Shown here in pieces: positions 23,555 to 31,599 of a stretch of 64,000 bases of DNA (position 1 is the stretch's first letter; every line of letters begins with the position of its first letter). Made by a program: the position numbers and the translations under genes. Below the pieces are notes generated by a model that worked only from the letters and a program-made list of their open reading frames with translations, was not told where the DNA came from and made no database searches. This DNA comes from Rhinopithecus roxellana (lineage: Eukaryota; Chordata; Mammalia; Primates; Cercopithecidae): assembly GCF_007565055.1 (NCBI RefSeq), contig NC_044562.1:55004250-55068249 (forward strand). The letters run 5' to 3'.

Positions 23555-24084
23555 CATTTGGAAGCTGAGCTATTCTCCTCCCACTCCTCCATTTGAAAAT
23601 GTCAGTCCTCCTGGGATGACAGTTTGCTTGCCAGGAGGCTGCCAGGTGCTCTGTCCAGACCACACCCCCACCACTATAATTCATGCAGGTGCTGGGACTA
23701 GGAAGACCACAGCAGCCAGTAATCCCTGGCTCTGTCATAGCATCTGCCTCCAGGTAAACCTGTCATTTGCTGTAACTCTCTGGCATTGACCTTTTTTTAG
23801 CATATGGAGAGACGTGATTCATTTTCGGGAGTGTCATTGGAGATGATGAAAGAGAAAGGAGGAGAGAGGTCTTTTGGGGATTTTTAAAACCAATGCAGAA
23901 TATTTCCATCCCAATAATTCCTGTTGGAGAATTGTTGAAAGCCTTCCTTAGGCATGGAAAAACCGGATCCAAGGTCTTGCCCCATCCCCGCTCCTCATGT
24001 GTCTCCTTTCTGTGTGCTTGTATCAGGATTATTATAACTCCTCATGTGATGTGTATTGTATTGTTTGCTACTTTTCATGCATAT
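23555..24084. other. Unassigned unique sequence
   Basis: About 530 bp of moderate GC, no repeat recognised. Short open frames on both strands overlap and have no known domain. Confidence 0.5.
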
Positions 24085-24215
24085 ATGCTTTCTGTCTACG
24101 AGTGGATCCTCAGCTTTTTCAGGGCAAGATGTCTTTTAATGTCCCTTAGTGTTCTTACACTTCTCTTTGCAGTGATCTTCCTAGTACGTGCTTGAAAATA
24201 ATCAATGACATTTTT
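24085..24215 (+). mobile_element. L2 LINE 3' end fragment
   Basis: 'gtggatcctcagctttttcagg' to 'cctagtacgtgcttgaaaataa' follows the L2 3' terminal order (gain of 'agggca', then the '..agtaggtgctcaataaa' end). Confidence 0.5.
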
Positions 24216-24650
24216 TTTTTCCCTTCAGTCAAGAAGGATACTAGATTTATCATGAAATTTTGTTTCTGTAGGAAAAAGGAAGAAATCTGTGAGGGGCAAT
24301 CAGTCTCTTTTATTGTGAGATGGTAAAACAAACTCTTTAAAATTTTTACTTTTGTTTAGGGTCTACCATTTAGTGTGGAAAAATATGAGAAGTCATTGCA
24401 AACTAATTCAAATAATATCAAACATATTATAAAATATAAAGCCTTTATCTTTATCTGTTATGTTTATTAAAAATAGCCCAAACCATGTAATACCTAATAT
24501 GATACTTTCTGGAATTAATACTGAGTATAGCCTGAAATTTCATTAGTTTTTCTCTGTTCAAATTTGAGATATTAGAAAAATAGACCAAAGCCCAATTTTA
24601 TATAAATGAAAAATTTTAGAACCAAAAATGACAAATCATAACTCAATAAG
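24216..24650. other. Unassigned AT-rich sequence
   Basis: About 430 bp; nothing recognised. Confidence 0.5.
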
Positions 24651-24654
24651 GGAG

Positions 24655-24740
24655 ATAATAGATAGATAGATAGATAGATAGATACATAGATAGATACATA
24701 GATAGATACATAGAGAGTGAAAGAGAAAGAGAGATAGAAA
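24655..24740. repeat. (GATA)n microsatellite with GATACATA variants
   Basis: GATA units, then GATACATA higher-order units, then a GA-rich end. Confidence 0.97.
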
Positions 24741-24822
24741 AAAATTTAAATAACAGAATACGCCTTGGATTTGATCATCCTCTTCATAGATCAGACTCCT
24801 TTGGCCAACAGCCATAACTTTA

Positions 24823-24825
<3 letters not shown>

Positions 24826-24858
<33 letters not shown>

Positions 24859-24870
24859 GTGCTATATGGC

Positions 24871-24908
<38 letters not shown>
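24826..24908 (-). repeat. Split L1 poly(A) tail with 17-bp spacer
   Basis: On the plus strand: (T)30 at 24826-24855, ACTGTGCTATATGGCAG at 24856-24872, (T)36 at 24873-24908, then the L1 3' UTR. On the L1 sense strand the element therefore ends A36, a 17-nt unique tag, A30. This is the layout of a very short 3' transduction, where transcription of the source copy read past its own tail. Confidence 0.9.
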
Positions 24909-24910
<2 letters not shown>

Positions 24911-25054
24911 TATACTTTAAGTTCTAGGGTACATGTGCATAACGTGCAGGTTTGTTACATATGTATACTTATGCCATGTTGGTGTGCTGCACCCATCAAC
25001 TCGTCAGCACCCATCAATTCATCATTTATATCTTGTATAACTCCCCAATGCAAG

Positions 25055-25083
25055 CCCTCCCTCCTCCCCCCTCCCCCCTCCCC
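25055..25083 (-). other. L1 3' UTR polypurine (G-rich) tract
   Basis: C-rich on the plus strand, hence GGGG/GGAGGG runs on the L1 sense strand, able in principle to form a G-quadruplex. It is a constant feature of L1 3' UTRs and recurs in the other young copies (about 2248-2272, 43263-43284). Confidence 0.85.
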
Positions 25084-25138
25084 ATGATAGGCCCCAGTGC
25101 GTGATGTTCCCCTTCCCGAGTCCAAGTGATCTCATTGT

Positions 25139-28100
25139 TCAGTTCCCACCTATGAGTGAGAACATGCGGTGTTTGGTTTTCTGTTCTTGTGATAGTTTGC
25201 TAAGAATGATGGTTTCCAGCTGCATCCATGTCCCTACAAAGGACGCAAACTCATCCTTTTTTATGGCTGCATAGTATTCCATGGTGTATATGTGCCACAT
25301 TTTCTTAATCCAGTCTGTCACAGATGGACATTTGGGTTGATTCCAAGTCTTTGCTATTGTGAATAGTGCCGCAATAAACATACGTGTACATGTGTCTTTG
25401 TAGTAGAATAATTTATAATCCTTTGGGTATATACCCAGTAGTGGGATGGCTGGGTCATAAGGTACATCTAGTTCTAGATCCTTGAGGAATTGCCATACTG
25501 TTTTCCATAATGGTTGAACTAGTTTACAATCCCACCAACAGTGTAAAAGTGTTCCTATTTCTCCACATCCTCTCCAACACCTGTTGTTTCCTGACTTCTT
25601 AATGATTGCCATTCTAACTGGTGTGAGATGGTATCTCATTGTGGTTTTGATTTGCATTTCTCTGATGGCGAGTGATGATGAGCATTTTTTCATGTGTCTG
25701 TTGGCTGTATGAATATCTTCTTTTGAGAAATGTCTGTTCATATCCTTTCCCCACTTTTTGATGGGGTTGTTTGTTTTTTTCTCGTATATTTGTTTGAGTT
25801 CTTTGTAGATTCTGGATATTAGCCCTTTGTCAGATGAGTAGGTTGCAAAAATTTTCTCCCATTCTGTAGGTTGCCTGTTCACTCTGATGGTAGTTTCTTT
25901 TGCTGTGCAAAAGCTCTTTAGTTTAATGAGATCCCATTTGTCAATGTTTGCTTTTGCTGCCGTTGCTTTTGGTGTTTTAGACATGAAGTCCTTGCCCATG
26001 CCTATGTCCTGAATGGTACTACCTAGATTTTCTTCTAGGGTTTTTATGGTATTAGGTCTAACATTTAAGTCTCTAATCCATCTTGAATTAATCTTCGTAT
26101 AAGGGGTAAGGAAAGGATCCAGTTTCAGCTTTCTACTTATGGCTAGCCAATTTTCCCAGCACCATTTATTAAATAGGGAATCCTTTCCCCATTTCTTGTT
26201 TCTCTCAGGTTTGTCAAAGATCAGATGGCTGTAGATGTGTGGTATTATTTCTGAGGACTCTGTTCTGTTCCATTGATCTATATCTCTGTTTTGGTACCAG
26301 TACCATGCTGTTTTGGTGACTGTAGCCTTGTAGTATAGTTTGAAGTCAGGTAGCGTGACGCCTCCAGCTTTGTCCTTTTGACTTAGGATTGTCTTGGCAA
26401 TGCGGGCCCTTTTTTGGTTCCATATGAACTTTAAAGCAGTTTTTTCCAATTCTGTGAAGAAACTCATTGGTAGCTTGATGGGGATGGCATTGAATCTATA
26501 AATAACCTTGGGGAGTATGGCCATTTTCACGATATTGATTCTTCCTATCCATGAGCATGGTATGTTCTTCCATTTGTTTGTGTCCTCTTTTATTTCACTG
26601 AGCAGTGGTTTGTAGTTCTCCTTGAAGAGGTCCTTTACATCCCTTGTAAGCTGGATTCCTAGGTATTTTATTCTCTTTGAAGCAATTGTGAATGGAAGTT
26701 CATTCCTGATTTGGCTCTCTGCTTGTCTGTTACTGGTGTATAAGAATGCTTGTGATTTTTGCACATTAATTTTGTATCCTGAGACTTTGCTGAAGTTGCT
26801 TATCAGCTTAAGGAGATTTTGGGCTGAGACGATGGGGTTTTCTAAATATACAATCATGTCATCTGCAAACAGGGACAATTTGACTTCTTCCTTTCCTAAC
26901 TGAATACCCTTGATTTCTTTCTCTTGCCTGATTGCCCTAGCCAGAACTTCCAACACTATGTTGAATAGGAGTGGTGAGAGAGGGCATCCCTGTCTTGTGC
27001 CAGTTTTCAAAGGGAATTTTTCCAGTTTTTGCCCATTCAGTATGATATTAGCTGTGGGTTTGTCATAAATAGCTCTTATTATTTTGAGGTACGTTCCATC
27101 AATACCGAATTTATTGAGCGTTTTTAGCATGAAGGGCTGTTGAATTTTGTCAAAAGCCTTTTCTGCATCTATTGAGACAATCATGTGGTTCTTGTCTTTG
27201 GTTCTGTTTATATGCTGGATTACGTTTATTGATTTGCGAATGTTGAACCAGCCTTGCATCCCAGGGATGAAGCCCACTTGATCATGGTGGATAAGCTTTT
27301 TGATGTGCTGCTGAATCCGGTTTGCCAGTATTTTATTGAGAATTTTTGCATCAATGTTCATCAGGGATATTGGTCTAAAATTCTCTTTTTTTGATGTGTC
27401 TCTGCCAGGCTTTGGTATCAGGATGATGTTGGCCTCATAAAATGAGTTAGGGAGGATTCCCTCTTTTTCTATTGATTGGAATAGTTTCAGAAGGAATGGT
27501 ACCAGCTCCTCCTTGTACCTCTGGTAGAATTCAGCTGTGAATCCATCTGGTCCTGGACTTTTTTTGGTGGGTAGGCTATTAATTGTTGCCTCAATTTCAG
27601 AGCCTGCTATTGGTCTATTCAGGGATTCAACTTCTTCCTGGTTTAGCCTTGGGAGAGTGTAAGTGTCCAGGAATTTATCCATTTCTTCTAGATTTTCTAG
27701 TTGATTTGCATAGAGGCGTTTATAGTATTCTCTGATGGTAGTTTGTATTTCTGTGGGGTCAGTGGTGATATCCCCTTTATCATTTTTTATTGCATCTATT
27801 TGATTCCTCTCTCTTTTCTTCTTTATTAGCCTTGCTAGCGGTCTGTCAATTTTGTTGATCTTTTCAAAAAACCAACTCCTGGATTCATTGATTTTTTGGA
27901 GGGTTTTTTGTGTCCCTATCTCCTTCAGTTCTGCTCTGATCTTAGTTATTTCTTGCCTTCTGCTAGCTTTTGAATGTGTTTGCTCTTGCCTCTCTAGTTC
28001 TTTTAATTGTGATGTTAGAGTGTCAATTTTAGATCTTTCCTGCTTTCTCTTGTGGGCATTTAGTGCTATAAATTTCCCTCTACACACTGCTTTAAATGTG

Positions 28101-28966
28101 TCCCAGAGATTCTGGTATGTTGTATCTTTGTTCTCATTGGTTTCAAAGAACATCTTTATTTCCGCTTTCATTTCGTTATGTACCCAGTAGTCATTCAGGA
28201 GCAGGTTGTTCAGTTTCCATGTAGTTGAGCGGTTTTGATTGAGTTTCTTAGTCCTGAGTTCTAGTTTGATTGCACTGTGGTCTGAGAGACAGTTTGTTAT
28301 AATTTCTGTTCTTTTACATTTGCTGAGGAGTGCTTTACTTCCAATTATGTGGTCAATTTTGGAATAAGTGCGATGTGGTGCTGAGAAGAATGTATGTTCT
28401 GTTGATTTGGGGTGGAGAGTTCTATAGATGTCTATTAGGTCCGCTTGGTGCAGAGATGAGTTCAATTCCTGGATATCCTTGTTAACTTTCTGTCTCGTTG
28501 ATCTGTCTAATGTTGACAGCGGAGTGTTGAAGTCTCCCATTATTATTGTATGGGAGTCTAAGTCTCTTTGTAAGTCTCTAAGGACTTGCTTTATGAATCT
28601 GGGTGCTCCTGTATTGGGTGCATATATATTTAGGAGAGTTAGCTCTTCCTGTTGAATTGATCCCTTTACCATTATGTAATGGCCTTCTTTGTCTCTTTTG
28701 ATCTTTGATGGTTTGAAGTCTGTTTTATCAGAGACAAGGATTGCAACCCCTGCTTTTTTTTGTTCTCCATTTGCTTGGTAGATCTTCCTCCATCCCTTTA
28801 TTTTGAGCCTATGTATGTCTCTGCATGTGAGATGGGTCTCCTGAATACAGCAGACTGATGGGTCTTGACTCTTTATCCAGTTTGCCAGTCTGTGTCTTTT
28901 AATTGGAGCATTTAGTCCATTAACATTTAAGGTTAATATTGTTATGTGTGAACTTGATCCTGCCAT
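25139..28966 (-). CDS. ORF2: L1 ORF2p: endonuclease and reverse transcriptase, intact
   Basis: Uninterrupted 1275-codon frame starting MAGSSSHITILTLNVNG and ending SLIGGN, the same length as human ORF2p. It nicks target DNA and copies L1 RNA at the nick (target-primed reverse transcription), acting in the nucleus on L1 ribonucleoprotein. The apurinic-type endonuclease domain occupies about residues 1-239; every catalytic or binding position I can check is present at the human number: N14, E43, Y115, D145, N147, T192, D205, S228, D229 and H230. The RT domain (about 500-770) has the FADD box (LSLFADDMIVYL). The Cys-rich C-terminal motif CWRGCGEIGTLLHCWWDC is present. Translation in L1 is thought to be by unconventional re-initiation after ORF1, and the 63-bp spacer fits that. 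No disabling change seen. Confidence 0.97.
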   Translation of the reverse strand: MAGSSSHITILTLNVNGLNAPIKRHRLANWIKSQDPSVCCIQETHLTCRDIHRLKIKGWRKIYQANGEQKKAGVAILVSDKTDFKPSKIKRDKEGHYIMVKGSIQQEELTLLNIYAPNTGAPRFIKQVLRDLQRDLDSHTIIMGDFNTPLSTLDRSTRQKVNKDIQELNSSLHQADLIDIYRTLHPKSTEHTFFSAPHRTYSKIDHIIGSKALLSKCKRTEIITNCLSDHSAIKLELRTKKLNQNRSTTWKLNNLLLNDYWVHNEMKAEIKMFFETNENKDTTYQNLWDTFKAVCRGKFIALNAHKRKQERSKIDTLTSQLKELERQEQTHSKASRRQEITKIRAELKEIGTQKTLQKINESRSWFFEKINKIDRPLARLIKKKRERNQIDAIKNDKGDITTDPTEIQTTIREYYKRLYANQLENLEEMDKFLDTYTLPRLNQEEVESLNRPIAGSEIEATINSLPTKKSPGPDGFTAEFYQRYKEELVPFLLKLFQSIEKEGILPNSFYEANIILIPKPGRDTSKKENFRPISLMNIDAKILNKILANRIQQHIKKLIHHDQVGFIPGMQGWFNIRKSINVIQHINRTKDKNHMIVSIDAEKAFDKIQQPFMLKTLNKFGIDGTYLKIIRAIYDKPTANIILNGQKLEKFPLKTGTRQGCPLSPLLFNIVLEVLARAIRQEKEIKGIQLGKEEVKLSLFADDMIVYLENPIVSAQNLLKLISNFSKVSGYKINVQKSQAFLYTSNRQAESQIRNELPFTIASKRIKYLGIQLTRDVKDLFKENYKPLLSEIKEDTNKWKNIPCSWIGRINIVKMAILPKVIYRFNAIPIKLPMSFFTELEKTALKFIWNQKRARIAKTILSQKDKAGGVTLPDFKLYYKATVTKTAWYWYQNRDIDQWNRTESSEIIPHIYSHLIFDKPERNKKWGKDSLFNKWCWENWLAISRKLKLDPFLTPYTKINSRWIRDLNVRPNTIKTLEENLGSTIQDIGMGKDFMSKTPKATAAKANIDKWDLIKLKSFCTAKETTIRVNRQPTEWEKIFATYSSDKGLISRIYKELKQIYEKKTNNPIKKWGKDMNRHFSKEDIHTANRHMKKCSSSLAIREMQIKTTMRYHLTPVRMAIIKKSGNNRCWRGCGEIGTLLHCWWDCKLVQPLWKTVWQFLKDLELDVPYDPAIPLLGIYPKDYKLFYYKDTCTRMFIAALFTIAKTWNQPKCPSVTDWIKKMWHIYTMEYYAAIKKDEFASFVGTWMQLETIILSKLSQEQKTKHRMFSLIGGN

Positions 28967-29029
28967 TATGATATTAACTGGTTATTTTGCTCGTTAGTCG
29001 ATGCAGTTTCTTCCTAGCCTCGATGGTCT

Positions 29030-30046
29030 TTACATTTTGGCATGTTTTTGTGATGGCTGGTACCGGTTGTTCCTTTCCATGTTCAGGGCTTCCTTCAGGG
29101 TCTCTTGTAAGGCAGGCCTGGTGGTGACAAAATCTCTAAGCATTTGCTTATCTGTAAAGGATTTTATTTCTCCTTCACTTATGAAACTTAGTTTGGCTGG
29201 ATATGAAATTCTGGGTTGAAAATTCTTTTCTTTAAGAACGTTGAATATTGGCCCCCACTCTCTTCTGGCTTGTAGAGTTTCTGCCGAGAGATCTGCTGTT
29301 AGTCTGATGGGCTTCCCTTTGTGGGTTACCCGACCTTTCTCTCTGGCTGCCCTTAAGATTTTTTCCTTCATTTCAACTTTGGTGAATCTGGCAATGATGT
29401 GTCTTGGAGTTGCTCTTCTGGAGGAGTATCTTTGTGGCGTTCTCTGTATTTCCTGAATTTGAATGTTGTCCTGCCCTACTAGGTTGGGGAAGTTCTCCTG
29501 GATGATATCCTGAAGAGTGTTTTCCAACTTGGTTCCATTTTCGCCCTCACTTTCAGGCACCCCAATCAGACGTAGATTTGGTCTTTTTACGTAATCCCAT
29601 ACTTCTTGCAGGCTTTGCTCATTTCTTTTTCTTCTTTTTTCTTTTGGTTTCTCTTCTCGCTTCATTTCATTCATTTGATCTTCAATCGCTGATACTCTTT
29701 CTTCCAGTTGATCGAGTCGGTTACTGAAGCTTGTGCATTTGTCACGTATTTCTCGTGTCATGGTTTTCATCTCTGTCATTTCGTTTATGATCTTCTCTGC
29801 ATTAATTAGTCTAGCTGTCAATTCTTCCACTCTTTTTTCAAGATTTTTAGTTTCTTTGCGCTGGGTACGTAATTCCTCCTTTAGCTCTGATAAGTTTGAT
29901 GGACTGAAGCCTTCTTCTCTCCTCTCGTCCAAGTCATTCTCTGACCAGCTTTGATCCGTTGCTGGCGATGGGCTGCGCTCCTTCGCAGGGGGAGATGCGC
30001 TCTTATTTTTTGAATTTCCAGCTTTTCTGCCCTGCTTCTTCCCCAT
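29030..30046 (-). CDS. ORF1: L1 ORF1p: trimeric RNA-binding chaperone, intact
   Basis: Uninterrupted 338-codon frame from MGKKQGRKAGNSKNKS to the stop, same length as human ORF1p. In order: a basic N-terminus with proline-directed serines S18, S25 and S27; a heptad-rich coiled coil at about 50-150 that would trimerise; an RRM-like domain at about 155-255; and a C-terminal domain at about 262-325 containing YPAKLSFISEGEIKSF. It coats L1 RNA in cis in the cytoplasm and acts as a nucleic acid chaperone. Transcribed with ORF2 from the L1 5' UTR. Human positions S18 and S27 are known phosphorylation sites needed for activity; both SP motifs are kept here. Confidence 0.97.
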   Translation of the reverse strand: MGKKQGRKAGNSKNKSASPPAKERSPSPATDQSWSENDLDERREEGFSPSNLSELKEELRTQRKETKNLEKRVEELTARLINAEKIINEMTEMKTMTREIRDKCTSFSNRLDQLEERVSAIEDQMNEMKREEKPKEKRRKRNEQSLQEVWDYVKRPNLRLIGVPESEGENGTKLENTLQDIIQENFPNLVGQDNIQIQEIQRTPQRYSSRRATPRHIIARFTKVEMKEKILRAAREKGRVTHKGKPIRLTADLSAETLQARREWGPIFNVLKEKNFQPRISYPAKLSFISEGEIKSFTDKQMLRDFVTTRPALQETLKEALNMERNNRYQPSQKHAKM

Positions 30047-31079
30047 CTTTGTGGTTTTATCTGTCTCCGGTCTTTGATGGTGGTGACGTACTGATGGGGT
30101 TTTGGTATAGGTGTCCTTCCTGTTTGATAGTTTTCCTTCTGACAGTCAGAAGGACTGTCTGTTTGTCTGTTGGAGATTGCTTGAGGTCCACTTCAGACCC
30201 TGTTTGCCTGGGTATCAGCAGCAGAGGTTGCCGAAGATAGAATATTGCTGAACAGCGAGTGTACCTGTCTGATTCTTCCTTTGGAAGTTTCCTCTCAGGG
30301 GTGTACTCCACCCTGTGAGGTGTGGGGTGTCAGACTGCCCCTAGTGGGGGATTTCTCCCAGCTAGGCTACTCAGGGGTCAGGGACACACCTGAGCAGGCA
30401 GTCTGTCCGTTCTCAGATCTCAACCTCCACGTTGGGAGATCCACGGCTCTCCCCAAAGCTGTCAGACAGAGTCGTTCGCGTCTGCACTGGCTCCCGCTAC
30501 TTCCCCTGTTGGTCTTCAGCTATGCGCTGTCCCCAGAGGTGGAGACTACAGAGACAGGCAGGCTTCCTTGAGCTGCTGTGAGCTCCACCCAGTTCGAGCT
30601 TCCCAGCGGCTTTGTTTACCTACTTAAGCCTCAGCAATGGCGGGCGCCCCTCCCCCAGCCTCGCTGCTGCCTTGCGGATAGATCGCGGCAGACTGCTGTG
30701 TTAGCAGTGAGGGAGGCTTCGTGGGCGTGGGACCCTCCCGGCCAGGATTGGGATATATTCTCCTGGTGTGCCTGTATGCTTACAGCGCAGTATTGGGGTG
30801 GGAATTACCCGATTTTCCAGGTGTTGTGTGTCTCAGTTCCCCTGGCTAGGAAAACGGATCCCCTTCCCCCTTGCGCTTCCAGGTGAGGTGATGCCTCGCC
30901 CTGCTTCAGCTCTCGCTGGTCAGGCTGCAGCAGCTGACCAGCACCGATTGTCCGGCACTCCCTAGTGAGATGACCCCAGTACCTCAGTTGAAAATGCAGA
31001 AATCACCGGTCTTCTGTGTCGCTCGCGCTGGGAGTTGGAGACTGGAGCTGCTCCTATTCGGCCATCTTGCTCCGCCCCC
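30047..31079 (-). promoter_or_regulatory. L1 5' UTR internal promoter with YY1 site
   Basis: About 1.03 kb, the complete GC-richer 5' UTR upstream of ORF1 on the minus strand. A YY1-type site (AAGATGGCC on the minus strand, plus strand 31060-31068) sits about 12 bp from the L1 5' end, where YY1 sets the L1 start site. Primate L1 5' UTRs also carry an antisense promoter, which here would fire rightward on the plus strand; plus-strand open frames (30578-30886, 30768-30965) exist but I cannot equate them with the human ORF0. Confidence 0.85.
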
Positions 31080-31095
31080 AACCAACTTTACTCTT

Positions 31096-31598
31096 AAGGA
31101 GCTGATTTTGCACTTTACTCTCCATGTAAGCTCACTATATTCTATGGGTGGATACTTTTTGGGCAAGCAAGATGGGCTTTATGCCAGCTTTTTAAGAAGA
31201 ATGAAGGCTTTTGAGAAATAATAAATATGCAAGTAGCCTAGTGTTTCCATGAGCTGAACATATGTCACAATCCATCCTGATCCAGTGTTTCACCCAAACT
31301 AATGATGAAAGTGGACATAGTAGAAACTGTCACTATATTCATCCACAGTCAGATTTTCACTGTCTTGCAGCTTCCATTTGCATGTATGCATTTGTCTTGA
31401 GTTGTCCTGCCTTGATGGTTTTGAATCTCTCAAGGGAACTTCAACTCAGCAGCAGCCAAGGGGATAAATGGCTGCTTTGCAGACAATCTGATAACCTTTC
31501 AGAAGACAAGCCCTCCTTGAGGCCCTATCTGTTAACACATAATATTAACTTTCCCCAGTTTTGGCTCACCTCTCTTTTCCCGTTAACTTGTAACCTAT
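31096..31598. other. Flank between L1 and piggyBac remnant
   Basis: No repeat recognised with confidence. It may be the non-coding 5' part of the piggyBac element; a 40-bp match to 22106-22145 lies at 31304-31343. Confidence 0.4.
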
Positions 31599-31599
31599 A

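Larger units (their letters stand above)
24826..31083 (-). mobile_element. Full-length L1 with both ORFs intact
   Basis: Read on the minus strand: 5' UTR (31079-30047), ORF1 (30046-29030, 338 codons), 63-bp spacer, ORF2 (28966-25139, 1275 codons), 3' UTR (25138-24909) and a poly(A) tail. ORF lengths and spacer equal those of human L1. The 5' end starts GGGGGCGGAGC as in complete primate L1s, with four extra bases beyond it. Exact 12-bp TSDs AACTTTACTCTT lie at 24816-24827 and 31084-31095 (the left copy merges with the T run). The nick site on the minus strand, CTT/AAGAG, is close to the L1 endonuclease preference TT/AAAA. Low divergence from the ORF consensus and a long tail indicate a young insertion. 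This is a good candidate for a retrotransposition-competent element, although activity cannot be proved from sequence. Confidence 0.97.

Noticed and set aside
23493..23789. Processed pseudogene beside the (T)30 run
   Set aside because: No recognisable coding match, no flanking duplication, and no poly(A) signal in the right place.
26622..30240. Plus-strand frames across the full-length L1
   Set aside because: Shadows of ORF1 and ORF2, which read on the minus strand.
30057..31221. Several open frames on both strands in the L1 5' UTR
   Set aside because: They lie in the non-coding L1 5' UTR. I could not match any with confidence to the primate antisense ORF0.
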